Shown: positions 17,421 through 26,292, counted from the first letter of the stretch. The stretch: 64,000 bases of DNA from Bacteroidota bacterium (GCA_013697245.1 JACCXH010000057.1:48497-112496); one strand, 5' to 3'. Notes: generated from the letters alone by a model not told the origin. Translations and numbers: made by a program.

Positions 17421-18071
17421 ATGGACGATCTGCAGAAACATATTTCTAAATTGCGCGAGGATTTTACAAAAGGTATTTTAAATGAAGCCGATGTAAATAA
17501 AGATCCGGCACTTCAATTTGAATTATGGTTGCAGCAGGCTGTTGAATCAAAAATTAATGAAGTGCAGGCAGTACATTTAAGTTCTGTTTCTTTGGATGGT
17601 AAGCCGTCATCACGTATTGTATATTTGAGAGAGTTTCAAAACAACAATTATTCATTTTATACAAACTATAATTCTAAAAAAGCGCAACAGCTTTTAAAGA
17701 ACCCAAATGCCGCATTTACTTTTTTTTGGCCCGATCTTGAAAGACAGATCCGCATGGAGGGCGCTGTTGTAAAGGCTAGCACCATGCAAAGCGATGCCTA
17801 TTTTAATCAAAGGCCCTACGAATCAAAAATTGGCGCCTGGGCCAGCGAGCAAAGCCATTTACTTAGGTCGCGCAAAGAACTTGAAGAAAAGGTAGAGGAA
17901 CTAAAAAAACAATATACGCCTGCAACTATTAAGCGACCTGAATTTTGGGGCGGTTTTATTTTAAAAGCAAATTATTACGAATTCTGGCAAGGCCGCAAAA
18001 GTCGCCTGCACGATAGAATTTGTTACGAATTAAAAAACAACAGTTGGAACATTAGCCGACTAGCCCCATAA
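17421..18071 (+). CDS. pdxH: Pyridoxamine 5'-phosphate oxidase
   Basis: FMN-dependent oxidase that makes pyridoxal 5'-phosphate from pyridoxamine or pyridoxine 5'-phosphate. The 216-residue protein contains the FMN/PLP-binding segments SSRIVYLREF, FYTNYNSKKAQQL, and FFWPDLERQIRMEG, the RPYESKIGAWASEQS region, and the C-terminal signature FWGGFILKANYYEFWQGR followed by SRLHDRICYE. Full length and all signature regions are present. It is followed 6 bases later by an agmatinase-family gene. Confidence 0.96.
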   Translation: MDDLQKHISKLREDFTKGILNEADVNKDPALQFELWLQQAVESKINEVQAVHLSSVSLDGKPSSRIVYLREFQNNNYSFYTNYNSKKAQQLLKNPNAAFTFFWPDLERQIRMEGAVVKASTMQSDAYFNQRPYESKIGAWASEQSHLLRSRKELEEKVEELKKQYTPATIKRPEFWGGFILKANYYEFWQGRKSRLHDRICYELKNNSWNISRLAP

Positions 18072-18077
18072 ATAATT

Positions 18078-19133
18078 ATGACAAAAGAAGAAAAAATAAA
18101 AAATTTTGACGCAAACGGAATTGGCCAGTTAAACGATGGCATGTTTGGTTTGCCTTTTACTATAGAAGAATGCGAAACGGTTTTGATTCCCGTTCCATGG
18201 GAAGTGACTGTGAGTTATGGTGGCGGCACGGTTGAAGGTCCGCAGGCTATATTAAACGCCAGTTACCAGGTAGATCTTTATGATCCCGTTGTAAAAGATG
18301 CCTGGAAAAAAGGAATTGGAATGGATGAAATAAGTGCTGAGGTAAAAGAAAAAAGTATAGCGCTTCGCCAATCTGCAGAAAAATATATTAATGCTTTGGC
18401 ACAAGGGGCTGATGAGAATGATGCGGCGCTTAAAAAAGTTTCAGCCCAAATTAAACAAGAATGTTTGTGGTTAAACAATTGGGTAAAGACCCGTGTGTTA
18501 TATTTTTTAAATAAAAATAAATATGTTGGTTTAATAGGTGGCGATCATTCAACACCCCTTGGCATGATGGAAGCCCTTGCCACAAAGTTCGATAATTTTT
18601 GCGTTTTACAAATTGATGCGCATGCCGATCTGCGCGATGCTTACGAAGGATTTGAATTCTCGCACGCATCCATTATGTTCAACGCTTTAAAAATTAAACA
18701 GGTCGAAAAATTGGTGCAGGTTGGTATTCGCGATTATTGTGAAGAAGAATTAGATCTTATTAATAACAGCAACGGAAGAATAAAAACTTTTTTTGACCGC
18801 GATATTAAATACGCACAATACAATGGCGATAGCTGGAACAGGATCTGTGATAGGATCATTAAAGAGTTGCCGCAAAATATTTATTTAAGTTTTGATATTG
18901 ATGGTTTGGACCCAAAATTATGTCCGCACACGGGCACGCCTGTGGCCGGAGGTTTTGAAGCCGAACAGGTTTTGTTTTTAATTGAAAAGATCGTAAAAAG
19001 CGGGCGCAAAATAATTGCCTTTGATATTAACGAAGTAACACCCGGACCGGAAGGAGACGAGTGGGACGCGAACGTAGCTTCACGTTTATTATATCGCATT
19101 GCCAACATGGCTAAAATGAGTATGAGTAACTAA
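18078..19133 (+). CDS. Agmatinase/arginase family ureohydrolase
   Basis: Mn-dependent hydrolase of a guanidino compound, probably agmatine (to putrescine and urea). The 351-residue protein has the three ureohydrolase metal-binding signatures: GGDHSTPLG, QIDAHADLRDAYEG and SFDIDGLDPKLCPHTGTP. The family also includes arginases and formimidoylglutamases, and sequence alone does not separate these here; Bacteroidota copies with this length are usually called agmatinase SpeB. The preceding PLP gene and following thioredoxin gene are close (6 and 2 bases). Confidence 0.85.
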   Translation: MTKEEKIKNFDANGIGQLNDGMFGLPFTIEECETVLIPVPWEVTVSYGGGTVEGPQAILNASYQVDLYDPVVKDAWKKGIGMDEISAEVKEKSIALRQSAEKYINALAQGADENDAALKKVSAQIKQECLWLNNWVKTRVLYFLNKNKYVGLIGGDHSTPLGMMEALATKFDNFCVLQIDAHADLRDAYEGFEFSHASIMFNALKIKQVEKLVQVGIRDYCEEELDLINNSNGRIKTFFDRDIKYAQYNGDSWNRICDRIIKELPQNIYLSFDIDGLDPKLCPHTGTPVAGGFEAEQVLFLIEKIVKSGRKIIAFDINEVTPGPEGDEWDANVASRLLYRIANMAKMSMSN

Positions 19134-19135
19134 GA

Positions 19136-20368
19136 ATGCATTCATTAAAGAGCACATACCTTTTAATTTTATTATTTACCAGCATGGTTGTATTTTCAAA
19201 AAAACTGAAAGAAGGAAATTATCGTGCCGTGTTGATCTTAAATGAAGAGAACAATACCGAACTGCCTTTTAATTTTGAAGTAAAATACAAAGGTAAAAAA
19301 CCAAACATCATTATTAAAAACGCTGATGAACGTATTTTGGTTGACGAGATCACCATAAAAGGCGATTCTGTTAACTTTAAAATGCCCGTGTTTGATACAG
19401 AATTTAGAACTGTTTGTGTTGGTGATAATTTAGAAGGCCTTTGGATAAATAATTACAAAACAAGCAAGAACAAAATAAAGTTTAAAGCAAGCTATGGTGA
19501 AGCAAATCGTTTTCCATTTGTGCCGGGTAAGGCTAACCCTTATTTTGAAGGAAGGTGGGAAACAACATTTTCTCCAAATACAAAAGACAGTTCAAAAGCA
19601 ATTGGTGTTTTTCATCATGTCGAGCAAACCGATTATTTAACAGGCACATTTTTAACTGAAACCGGCGACTACCGGTATTTGGAAGGAATGAAAGTGGGAA
19701 ATAAATTATTTCTTTCATGTTTTGATGGCAGCCACGCCTTTTTATTTGTTGCCGAATACAAGGATGATAAATTTACCGGAACCTTTTACAGCGGTGCAAG
19801 TTGGCAAGAACCATGGACGGCAAAACTGAATGATAAATTTAAGCTAGCCAACGCCGAAGAAATAACATTTGTAAAAAATAAAGACACAAAAATAAATTTT
19901 TCGTTTCCAGATCTTGACAAAAAAATAATTTCTTTAAATGATAAAAAATTCGAGAACAAGCCGGTCATTATACAGGTAATGGGCAGCTGGTGCCCAAACT
20001 GTATGGATGAAAGCGCTTATTTGGCGGGCATTTACAAACAGTATAAAAAAGAGGGATTAGAAATTATTGCCCTGGCCTTTGAAAAAACAAATGATTTTGA
20101 TAAATCAAAAAATCAATTGTTGCGCCTGAAAAAAAGATTTAATATGGACTATGATATTTTAGTAACACAACAAAACGGTAAAGAAAAGGCCGGCGAAGTT
20201 CTTTCTGCTTTAAATAGGATCACAGCTTTTCCAACTACCATTTTTTTAAATAAACAACATCAGGTGGTAAAGGTACATACCGGTTTTAGCGGGCCGGCCA
20301 CCGGTAAGGACTATGATGCGTTTAAACAGAGTACAGAAGGGCTTATTAAGCAATTATTAAAAGAGTAG
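19136..20368 (+). CDS. TlpA-like thiol-disulfide oxidoreductase
   Basis: An exported thioredoxin-fold protein. The signal peptide (residues 1-21, up to VVFSKK) is followed by a beta-rich N-terminal region of about 240 residues that resembles DUF4369-type or related domains, then a thioredoxin/TlpA domain over the last 150 residues with the active site GSWCPNCMDES and a cis-proline region AFPTTIFLNK. It probably acts on disulfides in the periplasm, but substrates are unknown. It begins two bases after the agmatinase stop, so it is likely cotranscribed. Confidence 0.85.
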   Translation: MHSLKSTYLLILLFTSMVVFSKKLKEGNYRAVLILNEENNTELPFNFEVKYKGKKPNIIIKNADERILVDEITIKGDSVNFKMPVFDTEFRTVCVGDNLEGLWINNYKTSKNKIKFKASYGEANRFPFVPGKANPYFEGRWETTFSPNTKDSSKAIGVFHHVEQTDYLTGTFLTETGDYRYLEGMKVGNKLFLSCFDGSHAFLFVAEYKDDKFTGTFYSGASWQEPWTAKLNDKFKLANAEEITFVKNKDTKINFSFPDLDKKIISLNDKKFENKPVIIQVMGSWCPNCMDESAYLAGIYKQYKKEGLEIIALAFEKTNDFDKSKNQLLRLKKRFNMDYDILVTQQNGKEKAGEVLSALNRITAFPTTIFLNKQHQVVKVHTGFSGPATGKDYDAFKQSTEGLIKQLLKE

Positions 20369-20385
20369 TTTCTGTGCTTCGACAT

Positions 20386-20400
20386 CCCGATAGCTATCGG
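20386..20400. repeat. Short palindrome CCGATAGCTATCGG
   Basis: A 14-bp perfect palindrome at 20387-20400 in the 59-bp gap before ribE. A 16-bp copy (CCCGATAGCTATCGGG) occurs at 29381-29396, also intergenic, suggesting a small dispersed palindromic element. Confidence 0.55.
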
Positions 20401-20427
20401 TTAATTAAAAAATATTAAATTTAAAAT

Positions 20428-21012
20428 ATGTTTACAGGAATTATAGAAACACTTGCAAAAGTTGAGAAAATTGAGAAGGAAGGAAGCAATGTGCATTTTA
20501 CATTTTCGAGCAATGTTACCCACGAATTAAAGATAGATCAAAGCGTAGCGCATAATGGCGTTTGTTTAACTGTGGTTAAAATAAACGGAAAGGATTATAG
20601 TGTCACAGCTATTGATGAAACATTGCAACGAACGAATTTAGGAGAATTAAAAATAGGGCAATTTGTAAATCTTGAGCGCTGTATGCCTGCCAACGGACGT
20701 TTTGACGGGCATATTGTGCAAGGCCATGTAGACGCAACGGCAAAATGTGTAGAAGTTAAAGATCTAAATGGCAGTTGGGAATTTGTGTTTGAACACGCCA
20801 AAAATAAAAATAACATTACAGTTGAAAAAGGAAGCATCACCATTAATGGCGTAAGTTTAACCGTTGTAATATCCACAGATACTACTTTTTCGGTACATAT
20901 AATTCCCTACACGTTTGAGCACACCAACTTTAAAGAAATTAAAACCGGAACTAGCGTTAATTTAGAATTTGATATTGTAGGGAAATATGTTGCTAAACTA
21001 TTAAACCGATAA
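20428..21012 (+). CDS. ribE: Riboflavin synthase, alpha subunit
   Basis: Makes riboflavin from two molecules of 6,7-dimethyl-8-ribityllumazine. The 194-residue protein has two lumazine-binding repeats, beginning with the hallmark MFTGIIETLAKVE. Repeat 1 contains NGVCLTVVKI and the second NGVSLTVVIS, each followed by a TNLGELK/TNFKEIK segment. No FMN riboswitch is visible in the 59-base upstream gap, which is too short to hold one. Four bases separate it from the next gene. Confidence 0.95.
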   Translation: MFTGIIETLAKVEKIEKEGSNVHFTFSSNVTHELKIDQSVAHNGVCLTVVKINGKDYSVTAIDETLQRTNLGELKIGQFVNLERCMPANGRFDGHIVQGHVDATAKCVEVKDLNGSWEFVFEHAKNKNNITVEKGSITINGVSLTVVISTDTTFSVHIIPYTFEHTNFKEIKTGTSVNLEFDIVGKYVAKLLNR

Positions 21013-21016
21013 GTTT

Positions 21017-21799
21017 ATGAAAAAAATTATTATTAGCTCTCTAGCGGTTTTTGTTTTTTTATCTTCTTGTATTACTATGCATACTGGCACTGTTAGTAGT
21101 GGTCCGTTATTTCATTGGAGCGATAAGTATGTTGATATATCAAGTGGGTCTTCTTCTTCTGTTTTTATATTTGGTTTGGGAAATGCTAAAAAACAAGAGT
21201 TGGTTAACGATGCCAAAAAAAGACTTTATTCTACAAGGCCTTTGCAAAAAGGAGAGTACTATTCTAACTTTACAACAGACATCAATAAAAAATGGATCTT
21301 TTTTATTGCTCAGAAAATAAATGTAACAGTAAGCGCTGATATTTTAATTACGGGCGACACCAGCTCTTATGGCTTTGGAAACACATTCAGTAAAAAGATA
21401 ACGCCGTTCGTGCCTTCTAAAAACAAAGGCGTTATAAGTTCTGATTTTAACGGAAACACATTGGTAAACGGGGATAGTGTATATTACTCATATAATGCTA
21501 AAAACTATAATTTATACATGGTTTCTTCATTGGATAAAGAAAGTACTGTTTTATTATCTTCTAACCCCGCGTACAAAAGTATATTGGTTTCTTTATCTCA
21601 AAATTATTTTTTTATCAAAAAAGATCTAGGCAATATCATTAAAATTGACAGCAGAACTATCATCGAGGTTTTAGACTCTTATACAGGAAAATATATAAAT
21701 GAAGAAGGAAACGTTGTAGGTTATGCAAATACAAATGCTTTGGTAAAAACCAAAAGCGGATTTCATGTTGTTCCGGTAAATAAATTAAAAATTAATTAG
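21017..21799 (+). CDS. Putative lipoprotein of the DUF6567 type
   Basis: A 260-residue exported protein with a lipobox-like signal (FLSSCITMH), so probably a lipoprotein anchored in the envelope. The region FIFGLGNAKKQELVNDAKKRL followed by YYSNFTTDINKKW fits small Bacteroidota families (DUF6567) with a conserved GLG-KK-LV-AKK pattern; the assignment is by memory of that pattern. The remainder is beta-rich with no catalytic motif I can name. It follows ribE by 4 bases and is probably the last gene of this run. Confidence 0.6.
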   Translation: MKKIIISSLAVFVFLSSCITMHTGTVSSGPLFHWSDKYVDISSGSSSSVFIFGLGNAKKQELVNDAKKRLYSTRPLQKGEYYSNFTTDINKKWIFFIAQKINVTVSADILITGDTSSYGFGNTFSKKITPFVPSKNKGVISSDFNGNTLVNGDSVYYSYNAKNYNLYMVSSLDKESTVLLSSNPAYKSILVSLSQNYFFIKKDLGNIIKIDSRTIIEVLDSYTGKYINEEGNVVGYANTNALVKTKSGFHVVPVNKLKIN

Positions 21800-21826
21800 T
21801 CTGCTATTCTTTCTAAATGGCGCATT

Positions 21827-22255
21827 TTATTGTGCCGAATGCAAGAGCGCATCTCCACGGTTATTTTTTAATAAAATAAGATTGAAGAACTTTAATTCAT
21901 TATCTTTTAGAATAGTTGCAATGGCATCTACATGCATGCCATTCTTCAGTTTAATGAATTCGTGATCGCTTAAACTATATTTTGTTGCAAGGCCACTAAA
22001 GTATGTATTCGATCTGTTTACAGAAGCACTAATATTCTCAATATCTTTTGAAAGCAGGATCAGTGTATTTACAATACTATCTACCTCATTAGGTTTAACT
22101 TTTAGGCTATCTGTTTGCACAGAGTCTTTGCTCAGCAATTTTATCCTATCGCTGATCTCTTTACTGAAGGAGGCATCGGTTTTCCGGTTCTCTTTATCGT
22201 TTTCAGAACAGGCAGCAATAAAAATAAGAAAAAGTATAATAAAACAGCTGCGCAT
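21827..22255 (-). CDS. Hypothetical lipoprotein, 142 aa
   Basis: Begins MRSCFIILFLIFIAACSEND, a lipoprotein signal with lipobox IAAC at residues 13-16. The mature part is mostly helical and polar (about residues 30-120), with no recognised domain. It is 16 bases downstream of the YkgJ-type gene on the same strand and converges with the lipoprotein gene ending at 21799. Confidence 0.6.
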   Translation of the reverse strand: MRSCFIILFLIFIAACSENDKENRKTDASFSKEISDRIKLLSKDSVQTDSLKVKPNEVDSIVNTLILLSKDIENISASVNRSNTYFSGLATKYSLSDHEFIKLKNGMHVDAIATILKDNELKFFNLILLKNNRGDALLHSAQ

Positions 22256-22271
22256 TTAGTAAAGGTATAAA

Positions 22272-22759
22272 TTAAACGTCCAATTTCTTTCGTATCTCTT
22301 CTGTAATTTTTAAAACCGCAGGGCAAACCAGTGTGTTCTTAAAAGTAAGATCCAGGATCTGTTGCATCTTTTTGCGGTTAGTATGCGGATACTCTCTACA
22401 GGCGTTTGGTCTGTCGTTATAAATAGAGCAGTAATTGTCTGAATTTAAAAAAGGGCAGGGGGCCTGTTGCAAAACAAAGTCCTGGTCCTCATCCACACGA
22501 AGGTGTTTTTCAACAAACGCACCCGGCTTTAATTTAAGGGCTTTTGCAGCACGTTCAATTCGCGCCGGTAAAATATAGGCGAGGTGGTTTTGCAGCAGTT
22601 AGCGCAGCTTAAACAGTCGGTTTTTTCAAATACCTCCTCGTGGGTTGTATGAAAAATCTCATCGAGGTTTTTTGGTGGCCTGTTAATGAGCCGCTTAAAG
22701 AAAACCTGGTTTTCCTTTTTAAGTGCCTGGGCTTTTTTATTAAAATCCGGAAGGTCCAT
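22272..22759 (-). pseudogene. YkgJ family cysteine cluster protein, interrupted by a frameshift
   Basis: Two adjacent frames together form one YkgJ-type zinc/iron-chelate-like protein. Frame one (22759-22529) starts MDLPDFNKKAQ and carries CLSCANCCKTTSP; frame two continues with RIERAAKALKLKPGAFVEKHL, then the cysteine motifs APCPFLNSDNYCSIYNDRP, NACREYP and LVCPAVL, ending at 22272. Frame two continues sensibly well upstream of its first ATG (22496), so the break is a one-base loss (or two-base gain) near 22585-22590 in a CGGCGCG stretch. It is either a real pseudogene or a sequencing/assembly indel. The full product would be about 162 residues. Confidence 0.75.
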
Positions 22760-22767
22760 AAAATAAA

Positions 22768-22790
22768 AAAAGCCGCCAGGTGGCAGCTTT
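22768..22790 (-). terminator. Rho-independent terminator of the bTHX gene
   Basis: AAAGCCGCC and GGCAGCTTT form a stem with one mismatch and a short loop; on the minus strand it is followed by TTTTTTTATTTT. It lies 17 bases downstream of the bTHX stop. Confidence 0.7.
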
Positions 22791-22806
22791 CTTGTTTAAA
22801 ATTTTT

Positions 22807-22977
22807 TTAGTCAGCTTTTTTAGCTGCTTTTTTTGGAGCTGCTTTTTTAGCTGCTGCTTTTTTTGGAGCCGCTGTGGTTGTAGTTTTTTTAGCCGTTTTT
22901 TTCTTTTTTTGGCGTTTTACACCAGTTGAACCGATATGAATTTTGCCGCGTTTAGATCTTTTATCACCTTTTCCCAT
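22807..22977 (-). CDS. 30S ribosomal protein bTHX with Ala/Lys-rich tail
   Basis: A 56-residue, strongly basic protein. Residues 1-26 (MGKGDKRSKRGKIHIGSTG and on) match the small ribosomal protein THX, which binds 16S rRNA at the top of the 30S head. The remaining 30 residues are a low-complexity tail of Ala, Lys, Thr and Pro (AAPKKAAAKKAAPKKAAKKAD), longer than in Thermus. It lies divergently from rnpA with 17 bases between start codons, has its own terminator, and has an ATG start. Confidence 0.8.
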   Translation of the reverse strand: MGKGDKRSKRGKIHIGSTGVKRQKKKKTAKKTTTTAAPKKAAAKKAAPKKAAKKAD

Positions 22978-22994
22978 AATTATTTTTTTTGTTT

Positions 22995-23435
22995 ATGTGT
23001 GTAAAAGTAAAAAATTATCTTTACCAATCAAACTATTCAACAAAAGTGCCCGCTAAATTTAATAAACAAGAGCGCTTATGCAGCAAAAAACAAATAGATC
23101 TACTGTTTCAAAAAGGCAGTTCGACTATTGCATTTCCATTAAAGCTTATTTATATGGAAACAGAGCTGGCATATGTAAAGCCTTGCCAGGCCATGTTTGT
23201 AGTGCCAAAGCGCAGTTTTAAAAAAGCGCACGATCGCAATAAATTAAAACGCCGAATGCGTGAAGCTTACCGTTTGAACAAAAACGCTCTATACGAAGCG
23301 CTTAACTTGAAAAATAAAAAAATAATCTTGTCATTCTTGTTCGTGGGGAAAAAAGCAGAGGAATATAAAGAAATAGAAACCGCGATCATTCTTCAACTCA
23401 AAAAAATAGAAGTAGCATTAAAGCCCGTAAAATAA
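22995..23435 (+). CDS. rnpA: Ribonuclease P protein component
   Basis: Protein subunit of RNase P, which trims the 5' leader of tRNA precursors. The signature RNKLKRRMREAYR lies near residue 85, after the basic beta region FVVPKRSFKKAHD. With the ATG at 22995 the product is 146 residues; the first 20 (MCVKVKNYLYQSNYSTK...) are poorly conserved, so the real start could be further in. A TTG six bases upstream is less likely. As in other Bacteroidota, it is not next to rpmH but abuts hemD, with which it converges at a distance of 6 bases. Confidence 0.92.
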   Translation: MCVKVKNYLYQSNYSTKVPAKFNKQERLCSKKQIDLLFQKGSSTIAFPLKLIYMETELAYVKPCQAMFVVPKRSFKKAHDRNKLKRRMREAYRLNKNALYEALNLKNKKIILSFLFVGKKAEEYKEIETAIILQLKKIEVALKPVK

Positions 23436-23441
23436 AGATCT

Positions 23442-24587
23442 TTAGCGCTTGTTTGATTCTTTGATGTAAGCATCAATTGCACCCGACATGCTTGGGTTTT
23501 GTGGGTTTGGCGCAAATATATCCAAACGATAACCCATCTCTTTTGCGGTTTGCGCTGCCACATGGCCAAAAGCGGCAATGCGTGTATTACCTTGCTTAAA
23601 GTTGGGGAAATTGTGTTTTAGCGATTTAATACCTGCGGGTGTAAAGAACACCAGCATATCAAAATCATTTAAAGATTTAATGTCAGCAAGATCGGCGCTA
23701 ACTGTTCTATAAAAAGTAGCTTTGGTATAAGTGATCTTTAACTCATCTAAAAAATCAACTATTTGTTCTTTGGTAACATCACTTGCGGGTAATAAAAATT
23801 TCTCATCTTTATTTTTGCGGATCACATCTACAAGATCGAGAATAGTACCGTGACCAAAAAATATTTTACGCTTACGGTACTGAATATATTTTTGTAAATA
23901 ATATGCTGTTTGTTCGTTAATGCAAAAATACTTCATGCTTTCGGGCACAGTAATACGCATTTCGTTACAAAGGCGAAAATAATGATCAACAGAAAGACGG
24001 CTGGTTAAAATTACAGCGCCATGCTCTAAAATATCAACACGCTGTGTTCTAAAATCCTGCGAATTTAATCCTTCAATTTTAATGAACTGCCTGAAAGTAG
24101 GATTTACATTATATTTTTTTCCAAGATCAATATAAGGGTTCTTATCACCTTCGCCAGGCTTAGGCTGCGAAATTAAAATATTCTTAACCTTGTTTTTAGG
24201 GAAATTGCTTACCTCGATCTTTGGAGGTGGAGGCAAAGTAATAATGGGTTTTTTTGAAGATTTACGTGGACGCTTAACGGTTAAAGCAAGATCAATATTT
24301 TCTTTAATGTTCTTGTTTACTAAAACCTTTTTTTCTTTAACAGGTTTTACTTTTGCTATATCAGCGGTTTTAATAACAACCTTAGGGGTAGGCTTGGCTA
24401 CCTTTTTAATGAGCTTTTTAACCGTCGCTTTTTTAGTGATCTTTTTTGGAAGCGCTTTAGTTTTTTTTACTACCGGTTTAGGCTTATTTTTCTTTTTAGT
24501 TGACGAAGCTTTTTGAAGAGATACTTTGTTTTTTTTAATGAGCTTTTTAACTAACTTTTTTTTAACTAATTTTTTTTTCGCTGACAT
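23442..24587 (-). CDS. hemD: Uroporphyrinogen-III synthase with a long Lys-rich N-terminal extension
   Basis: Cyclises hydroxymethylbilane to uroporphyrinogen III on the way to haem. The C-terminal 250 residues, from KVKNILISQPKPGEGDKNP onward, match Bacteroidota HemD, including MKYFCINEQTAYYLQKYIQ, FLLPASDVTKEQIVDFLDE and the C-terminal RIAAFGHVAAQTAKEMGY. The first 130 residues are an extra low-complexity segment made of Lys, Val, Leu, Ala, Thr and Pro (KKKLVKKKLVKKLIKKN and similar), not needed for the enzyme and not usual in HemD. It is last in a five-gene run starting at mutY. Confidence 0.85.
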   Translation of the reverse strand: MSAKKKLVKKKLVKKLIKKNKVSLQKASSTKKKNKPKPVVKKTKALPKKITKKATVKKLIKKVAKPTPKVVIKTADIAKVKPVKEKKVLVNKNIKENIDLALTVKRPRKSSKKPIITLPPPPKIEVSNFPKNKVKNILISQPKPGEGDKNPYIDLGKKYNVNPTFRQFIKIEGLNSQDFRTQRVDILEHGAVILTSRLSVDHYFRLCNEMRITVPESMKYFCINEQTAYYLQKYIQYRKRKIFFGHGTILDLVDVIRKNKDEKFLLPASDVTKEQIVDFLDELKITYTKATFYRTVSADLADIKSLNDFDMLVFFTPAGIKSLKHNFPNFKQGNTRIAAFGHVAAQTAKEMGYRLDIFAPNPQNPSMSGAIDAYIKESNKR

Positions 24588-24600
24588 TAATTAAGCCGTA

Positions 24601-25326
24601 TTAAAATGTTTCAATTATATACTTTACCAAGACTAATACTGGTAAAATTTCTAAGCCGCAAAAGTAGGTAAAAGTTTGTAATAATCCTACTCTTTCCTCT
24701 ATAAGGCCTATTATTACGCCTCTATACCACCTGTAAATTAAAGATACGGCCAGCACAACAAATGCGCCTGACACAAAAATAAGTGCGTTAAACCTCGTCA
24801 ATTCGGCCAAAACCAACCATGGGAACATGAAGATGCCAAAGGTTTGATTGATCTTTATCGAATTATAAGAATATTCTGATACGGTTTTAAAGTCATTAGA
24901 TAAAAAACATATAAATTGATTTAGTGCAGTTTTAAAAGCTATAAAAAGTAAAATTATTACAAGGATAAATGCAAATTGTGTAAACAATGCGCGCTCGGTA
25001 AAAACAAGATTATAAAATGTATTTACTTTATACAAAAGAAACGAAACATTCAATAAAAAAAAAGCAGAGAGCAGAACAGAATGTAATTTAAAACTTTTAC
25101 TTTCTTCGCGCTCAAGCTCATGCAAGGCATTTGAATTAAAAGTGGATTGAATTATTTTAAGGACCTTAGAGTAGGATGTAACCTTTATAAACACCAGCAA
25201 ACCAAGGCAAAACAAAAAAAACACTGAGGTCCAGATAACCGTTGTGTGGTTTTTTAATAATGGCGCTAAGTGTTGTTTTTGTAATAAATGATCGAAAAAA
25301 ATATGCTTATTGATCACTAAATTCAA
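24601..25326 (-). CDS. DUF4271 domain-containing membrane protein
   Basis: A 241-residue integral membrane protein with about six hydrophobic segments, the first near residues 30-48 (VIWTSVFFLFCLGLLVF) and the last near the C-terminus. Its place directly upstream of hemD and its length fit the Bacteroidota DUF4271 family, of unknown function. The start is TTG at 25326, 3 bases after the stop of the DUF5777 gene; no in-frame ATG is available. Confidence 0.7.
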   Translation of the reverse strand: MNLVINKHIFFDHLLQKQHLAPLLKNHTTVIWTSVFFLFCLGLLVFIKVTSYSKVLKIIQSTFNSNALHELEREESKSFKLHSVLLSAFFLLNVSFLLYKVNTFYNLVFTERALFTQFAFILVIILLFIAFKTALNQFICFLSNDFKTVSEYSYNSIKINQTFGIFMFPWLVLAELTRFNALIFVSGAFVVLAVSLIYRWYRGVIIGLIEERVGLLQTFTYFCGLEILPVLVLVKYIIETF

Positions 25327-25329
25327 ATT

Positions 25330-26280
25330 TTAAAGGGCAAATGTACGAGAGATGCAGAAACCAAATTTAACCTGTCCTTTCGTCCAGGTATCTGTTGTGT
25401 AGGGAATAAAATTATTCTCAATAAGTCCGCCGGCATTTGTAAAAATAAGGCTAAACACGTGGCCACCGGTTTCTATCTCAAAACCTAAAGCCAACGGATT
25501 AAATACATTGCTATTGTGTTGAAAGAATGGACTTACGTTATAAAAATAATCACCCACAAAACTTAAGCGCTTGGTTAATTTTATACGTCCGCCAAAACCA
25601 ATGGTAAAAAACCCGTTAACATCGTATGCATTATTGCTGGTGTTTAATCTTTCTTTAATAAAATTGCGGTGCATATAGCTTGGCAATATTTCGAGCGATA
25701 ACCAATTGTTTATTTTACTGGCAATAATTAATTGATTAAAATAATTAAACCTGTGCCACTCATTTGTAGGAAAATCTTTTACAATACCTGAATAAATTGT
25801 TGATGTAAGATCGTGTGAATAACCTGTGCGCGAAAAGAATGCTAATGAAATAGGCATACTAAAATTAGCAGTTTGTTTTAAGATCTTCCACTTTATGCTT
25901 CCATCCAACAAGTGGTTCATTCGGTTACGGCCAATACCAATTGTTAGATCTTCGGTAAGGCCATAATCAAAACTAAAACGAATATCGCTCGCGCCTTCAA
26001 AACCTACAAAGGTTTGTCCTGTATTATTAATTGGGTTAGGCAGGTCGGCATTATAAATATTTCCAAAACGGTGACTGATCCTAAAATCCAAATGATTCTT
26101 TTTTACAGTTTCTATTGTTTGGGCATTACCAATGCTCATGGTTTTAAACGTAGCATAAACCTTTTGGGGCGGCTCATTTTTTTTATCTGTTACAAGATCT
26201 AAAAGATCATCTTGCGAAAACATAACATTAGAAGACAATGCTAACGAAAAAAGAAAAATAGATTTTTTAAAAAGACTCAT
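25330..26280 (-). CDS. DUF5777 family outer-membrane beta-barrel protein
   Basis: A 316-residue exported protein with a signal peptide (residues 1-22, ending NVMFSQ) and many alternating beta strands typical of an outer-membrane barrel. The segments HLDFRISHRFGNIYN and FGFEGASDIRFSFDYGLTEDLTIGIGRNR (only the first 18 or so residues are diagnostic) fit DUF5777. It ends on Phe-Ala-Leu near a terminal aromatic. It is preceded by a YceI gene, a recurrent pairing in Bacteroidota. Confidence 0.75.
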   Translation of the reverse strand: MSLFKKSIFLFSLALSSNVMFSQDDLLDLVTDKKNEPPQKVYATFKTMSIGNAQTIETVKKNHLDFRISHRFGNIYNADLPNPINNTGQTFVGFEGASDIRFSFDYGLTEDLTIGIGRNRMNHLLDGSIKWKILKQTANFSMPISLAFFSRTGYSHDLTSTIYSGIVKDFPTNEWHRFNYFNQLIIASKINNWLSLEILPSYMHRNFIKERLNTSNNAYDVNGFFTIGFGGRIKLTKRLSFVGDYFYNVSPFFQHNSNVFNPLALGFEIETGGHVFSLIFTNAGGLIENNFIPYTTDTWTKGQVKFGFCISRTFAL

Positions 26281-26292
26281 ATTAAGGAATAA

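Noticed and set aside
20369..20427. FMN riboswitch ahead of ribE
   Set aside because: The gap is 59 bases and occupied by a short palindrome; none of the conserved FMN-aptamer segments are visible.
22529..22620. Programmed -1 frameshift in the YkgJ-type gene
   Set aside because: No X-XXY-YYZ slippery heptamer or downstream pseudoknot is visible at the frame junction, so an indel is simpler.
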